Under the pieces are notes generated by a model. That model had not been told where the DNA came from. It did not search any database and was given only the letters and a program-made list of their open reading frames with translations. Made by a program: the position numbers and the translations under genes. Of a stretch of DNA of 39,930 bases, positions 38,374 to 39,930 are shown in pieces (within the stretch, counting starts at the first letter, position 1; the number at the start of each line of letters is the position of its first letter). The stretch is from Candidatus Hungatella pullicola (lineage in GTDB: Bacteria > Bacillota > Clostridia > Lachnospirales > Lachnospiraceae): contig DXFU01000049.1 of assembly GCA_019114305.1 (NCBI GenBank), forward strand, positions 1 through 39,930, given 5' to 3'.

Positions 38374-39024
38374 ATGATACGCAAAATTATTCACATTGAC
38401 AAAAATCTGTGCAACGGCTGCGGGCTGTGCGCCCAGGCCTGCCATGAAAACGCCATTCAAATGATTGATGGAAAGGCCGTTCTTACCAGAGAAGATTACT
38501 GTGACGGACTGGGAGACTGCCTTCCGGCATGTCCCGTTCAGGCCATTACTTTTGAAGAGAGAGAAGCTCCCGCCTACGATCACCAGGCGGTTGAGAGAAA
38601 TAAAAAACAGCTGAAGAAAGCTCTTACCTCAGATTTTACAGAAAGTTCCTTTTCTCTTTCCCAGTGGCCAATCCAAATTAAGCTTGCTCCCATCAATGCG
38701 CCTTACTTTTCCAAATGTAATCTTCTCATTGCAGCAGACTGCAGCGGATACGCCTATGGAAATTTCCACCGGGAATTTGTTGATGGAAAAATCACTCTCA
38801 TTGGCTGTCCTAAACTGGATGCCGTCTATTACGGAGATAAACTTGCCTCAATTTTCGCCTCCAATGATATCCGTACTGTCACAGTAACACGCATGGAAGT
38901 TCCCTGCTGTCAAGGCATAGAAGCGGCCGTAGCCGATGCAATCCGCCGCAGCAAAAAAAATATTCCCTGTACAGTGGCAACCATAGGAATCAATGGAGAG
39001 ATTCTCTCCAGCAAATCCATCTGA
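38374..39024 (+). CDS. 4Fe-4S ferredoxin-type protein with conserved C-terminal domain
   Basis: This 216-residue cytoplasmic protein begins with a two-cluster ferredoxin domain. The first motif is complete: Cys13-x2-Cys16-x2-Cys19-x3-Cys23 (CNGCGLCAQACHE). The second reads Cys43-x5-Cys49-x3-Cys53 (CDGLGDCLPACPVQAI), so one of the eight usual cysteines is missing, as I recall for this clostridial protein family. The C-terminal part (about 100-216) carries three further cysteine motifs (SKCNLLIAADCSGYA, IGCPKLDAVYY, VPCCQGIEAA) suggesting another metal site. AGGAGAGGAG precedes the ATG. It stands alone with its own promoter and terminator. The role in electron transfer or redox sensing is not established. 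Confidence 0.85.
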   Translation: MIRKIIHIDKNLCNGCGLCAQACHENAIQMIDGKAVLTREDYCDGLGDCLPACPVQAITFEEREAPAYDHQAVERNKKQLKKALTSDFTESSFSLSQWPIQIKLAPINAPYFSKCNLLIAADCSGYAYGNFHREFVDGKITLIGCPKLDAVYYGDKLASIFASNDIRTVTVTRMEVPCCQGIEAAVADAIRRSKKNIPCTVATIGINGEILSSKSI

Positions 39025-39037
39025 AAACAATACAGGA

Positions 39038-39063
39038 GAGTCCGCTCAGTCGGACTCTTTTTC
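39038..39063 (+). terminator. Intrinsic terminator of the 4Fe-4S protein gene
   Basis: GAGTCCG, a 6-nt loop, CGGACTC and then TTTTT on the plus strand. Confidence 0.88.
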
Positions 39064-39093
39064 TAATAAAAAATAAGATATATTTGTAATATA

Positions 39094-39122
39094 AGAAAAA
39101 AGCCTCAGGAAAAACCTGAGGC
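39094..39122 (-). terminator. Intrinsic terminator of the tRNA operon
   Basis: The minus strand reads GCCTCAGG, a TTTTT loop, CCTGAGGC and TTTTTTCTT just after the last tRNA gene (Arg). Confidence 0.88.
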
Positions 39123-39129
39123 CTCTCTA

Positions 39130-39203
39130 CGTGCGTGAGAAGATTCGAACTCCCGACACCTTGGTCCGTAGCCAAGTGCTCTATCCAGCTGAGCTACACG
39201 CAC
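39130..39203 (-). tRNA. tRNA-Arg (anticodon ACG)
   Basis: The minus strand folds as a cloverleaf: acceptor GTGCGTG/CACGCAC, anticodon stem CTTGG/CCAAG with loop CTACGGA, T-loop GTTCGAATC. Discriminator G, no encoded CCA. A34 of ACG should be edited to inosine. Confidence 0.95.
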
Positions 39204-39237
39204 ATATTCAATTGGGTTGGGCTGCTGTTTCCAGCAA

Positions 39238-39323
39238 TGCCGGCGACCGGAATCGAACCGGTACGGGAGGTAAGTCCCGCAGGATTTTAAGTCCTGTGCG
39301 TCTGCCAGTTCCGCCACGCCGGC
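39238..39323 (-). tRNA. tRNA-Leu (anticodon TAA)
   Basis: Acceptor GCCGGCG/CGCCGGC, anticodon stem CAGGA/TCCTG with loop CTTAAAA, a long variable arm (GCGGGACTTACCTCCCGT) typical of class II tRNAs, and T-loop GTTCGATTC. Discriminator A, no encoded CCA. Confidence 0.95.
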
Positions 39324-39327
39324 ATAA

Positions 39328-39400
39328 TGGAACCTATAGGGCTCGAACCTATGACCCTCTGCTTGTAAGGCAGATGCTCTCCCAGCTGAGCTAAGATTCC
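39328..39400 (-). tRNA. tRNA-Val (anticodon TAC)
   Basis: Acceptor GGAATCT/AGGTTCC, D-arm TAGCTCAGCTGGGAGAGCA, anticodon loop CTTACAA on a TCTGC/GCAGA stem, and T-loop GTTCGAGCC. Discriminator A, no encoded CCA. Confidence 0.95.
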
Positions 39401-39507
39401 ATATTCTGTTTTTTTACAAAAAATCCATCAATCTTCTGACGAATTTTTCCATCCATCGGTTATTATACAACTTTTATTCTTATTTGTAAAGTGTTTTTTT
39501 CGATGAA

Positions 39508-39581
39508 CGACCCGGATGGGATTCGAACCCACGACCTCCGCCGTGACAGGGCGGCGCTCTAACCAGCTGAGCCACCGGGCC
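39508..39581 (-). tRNA. tRNA-Asp (anticodon GTC)
   Basis: Acceptor GGCCCGG/CCGGGTC with one G-U, anticodon loop CTGTCAC on a CCGCC/GGCGG stem, T-loop GTTCGAATC. Discriminator G as usual for Asp, no encoded CCA. Confidence 0.95.
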
Positions 39582-39609
39582 AGATTATTCCATATTTAGT
39601 TCAGTTGAG

Positions 39610-39683
39610 TGGACCTTCGGGGACTCGAACCCAGGACCGACCGGTTATGAGCCGGTTGCTCTAACCAACTGAGCTAAAGGTCC
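39610..39683 (-). tRNA. tRNA with CAT anticodon: probably Ile2 (lysidine), or elongator Met
   Basis: Acceptor GGACCTT/AAGGTCC, anticodon stem ACCGG/CCGGT with loop CTCATAA, T-loop GTTCGAGTC, discriminator A, no encoded CCA. The start GGACCTTTAGCTCAGTTGGT and the C4-G69 and C5-G68 pairs resemble the TilS-modified Ile2 tRNA of Firmicutes. It is not an initiator tRNA, whose C1 mismatch and GGG/CCC anticodon stem are absent. Confidence 0.9.
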
Positions 39684-39723
39684 TAAATATCATAATCTGA
39701 CATTCTATTCAATTGATGATAAA

Positions 39724-39796
39724 AGCCGATGATCGGACTCGAACCGATAACCTGCTGATTACAAATCAGCTGCTCTGCCAATTGAGCCACATCGGC
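39724..39796 (-). tRNA. tRNA-Thr (anticodon TGT)
   Basis: Acceptor GCCGATG/CATCGGC, anticodon loop TTTGTAA on a GCTGA/TCAGC stem, T-loop GTTCGAGTC. Discriminator T, no encoded CCA. Confidence 0.95.
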
Positions 39797-39801
39797 ATAA
39801 A

Positions 39802-39873
39802 TGACCCCAACGAGATTCGAACTCGTGTTACCGCCGTGAAAGGGCGATGTCTTAACCGCTTGACCATGGGGCC
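39802..39873 (-). tRNA. tRNA-Glu (anticodon TTC)
   Basis: Acceptor GGCCCCA/TGGGGTC with one G-U, anticodon loop CTTTCAC on TCGCC/GGCGG, with one mismatch (T-G wobble), T-loop GTTCGAATC. Discriminator A, no encoded CCA. It is the first tRNA of the cluster visible in the window; the last 57 bp to the edge show nothing I recognise. Confidence 0.94.
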
Positions 39874-39930
39874 AAATATGAACTTCGCTCTTCTCATCTT
39901 TGTTGAGTGTCACGAACTCCCCGAGTAGGA

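Noticed and set aside
39131-39394. Open frames across the tRNA cluster on both strands (39131-39394, 39105-39317, 39683-39913)
   Set aside because: They are translations of tRNA genes; phrases such as VAQLDRA and NRTGT are the usual artefacts of tRNA loops read as protein.

Overview
The window looks like a chromosomal segment of a low-to-mid GC Clostridia, most likely a gut Lachnospiraceae relative (inference). The grounds are strong AGGAGG-type ribosome sites, consensus sigma-A promoters, a Bacillus/Clostridium-type SOS box at recA, ribonuclease Y, an AraK-type ribulokinase, a split LysO next to lysA, and a giant acyl-CoA-dehydratase-activase protein typical of anaerobic Clostridia. Almost everything except the sugar regulator, a GNAT acetyltransferase, the activase and a ferredoxin reads on the minus strand.

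Left edge (1-930): the 5' part of an IS3-family insertion sequence (orfA plus a truncated orfB). It abuts about 100 bp that resemble the 5' end of a group II intron, which itself sits directly behind the terminator of a beta-galactosidase gene.

Sugar block (937-14521): a GH2 beta-galactosidase divergent from an AraC-type regulator; a GNAT acetyltransferase; an arabinan/arabinose operon (GH51 arabinofuranosidase, ribulokinase, ribulose-5-phosphate 4-epimerase) behind a perfect AraR-like palindrome; a D-Ala-D-Ala carboxypeptidase; and a GH3 glycosidase followed by an O6-alkylguanine repair protein. L-arabinose isomerase and transporters are not in the window. Together these genes fit use of plant or host oligosaccharides carrying terminal galactose, arabinose and glucose/xylose.

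Housekeeping block (14606-25033): rny, recX-recA with promoter and LexA box, a leaderless subtilisin-like protease, a candidate plus-strand small RNA, lysA with two half-length LysO lysine-exporter genes, pyk, a rhomboid-like membrane protein with a C-terminal zinc ribbon, and corA behind a perfect consensus promoter.

Redox block (25314-33229): a 1421-residue protein with two acyl-CoA-dehydratase-activase ASKHA domains, then a convergent three-subunit molybdenum hydroxylase (FAD, 2Fe-2S and molybdopterin subunits with overlapping frames).

Right part (33377-39930): glyA, recJ, a YgjP-type metallopeptidase, a YkfC-like NlpC/P60 peptidase, a 4Fe-4S protein, and a minus-strand cluster of seven tRNAs (Glu, Thr, Ile2/Met, Asp, Val, Leu, Arg in transcription order), none with an encoded CCA.

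I did not find a CRISPR array, phage module or clear defence system. The most unusual items are the stand-alone giant activase, the rhomboid-like protein, the candidate small RNA, the AraR-like operator and the intron/IS junction.
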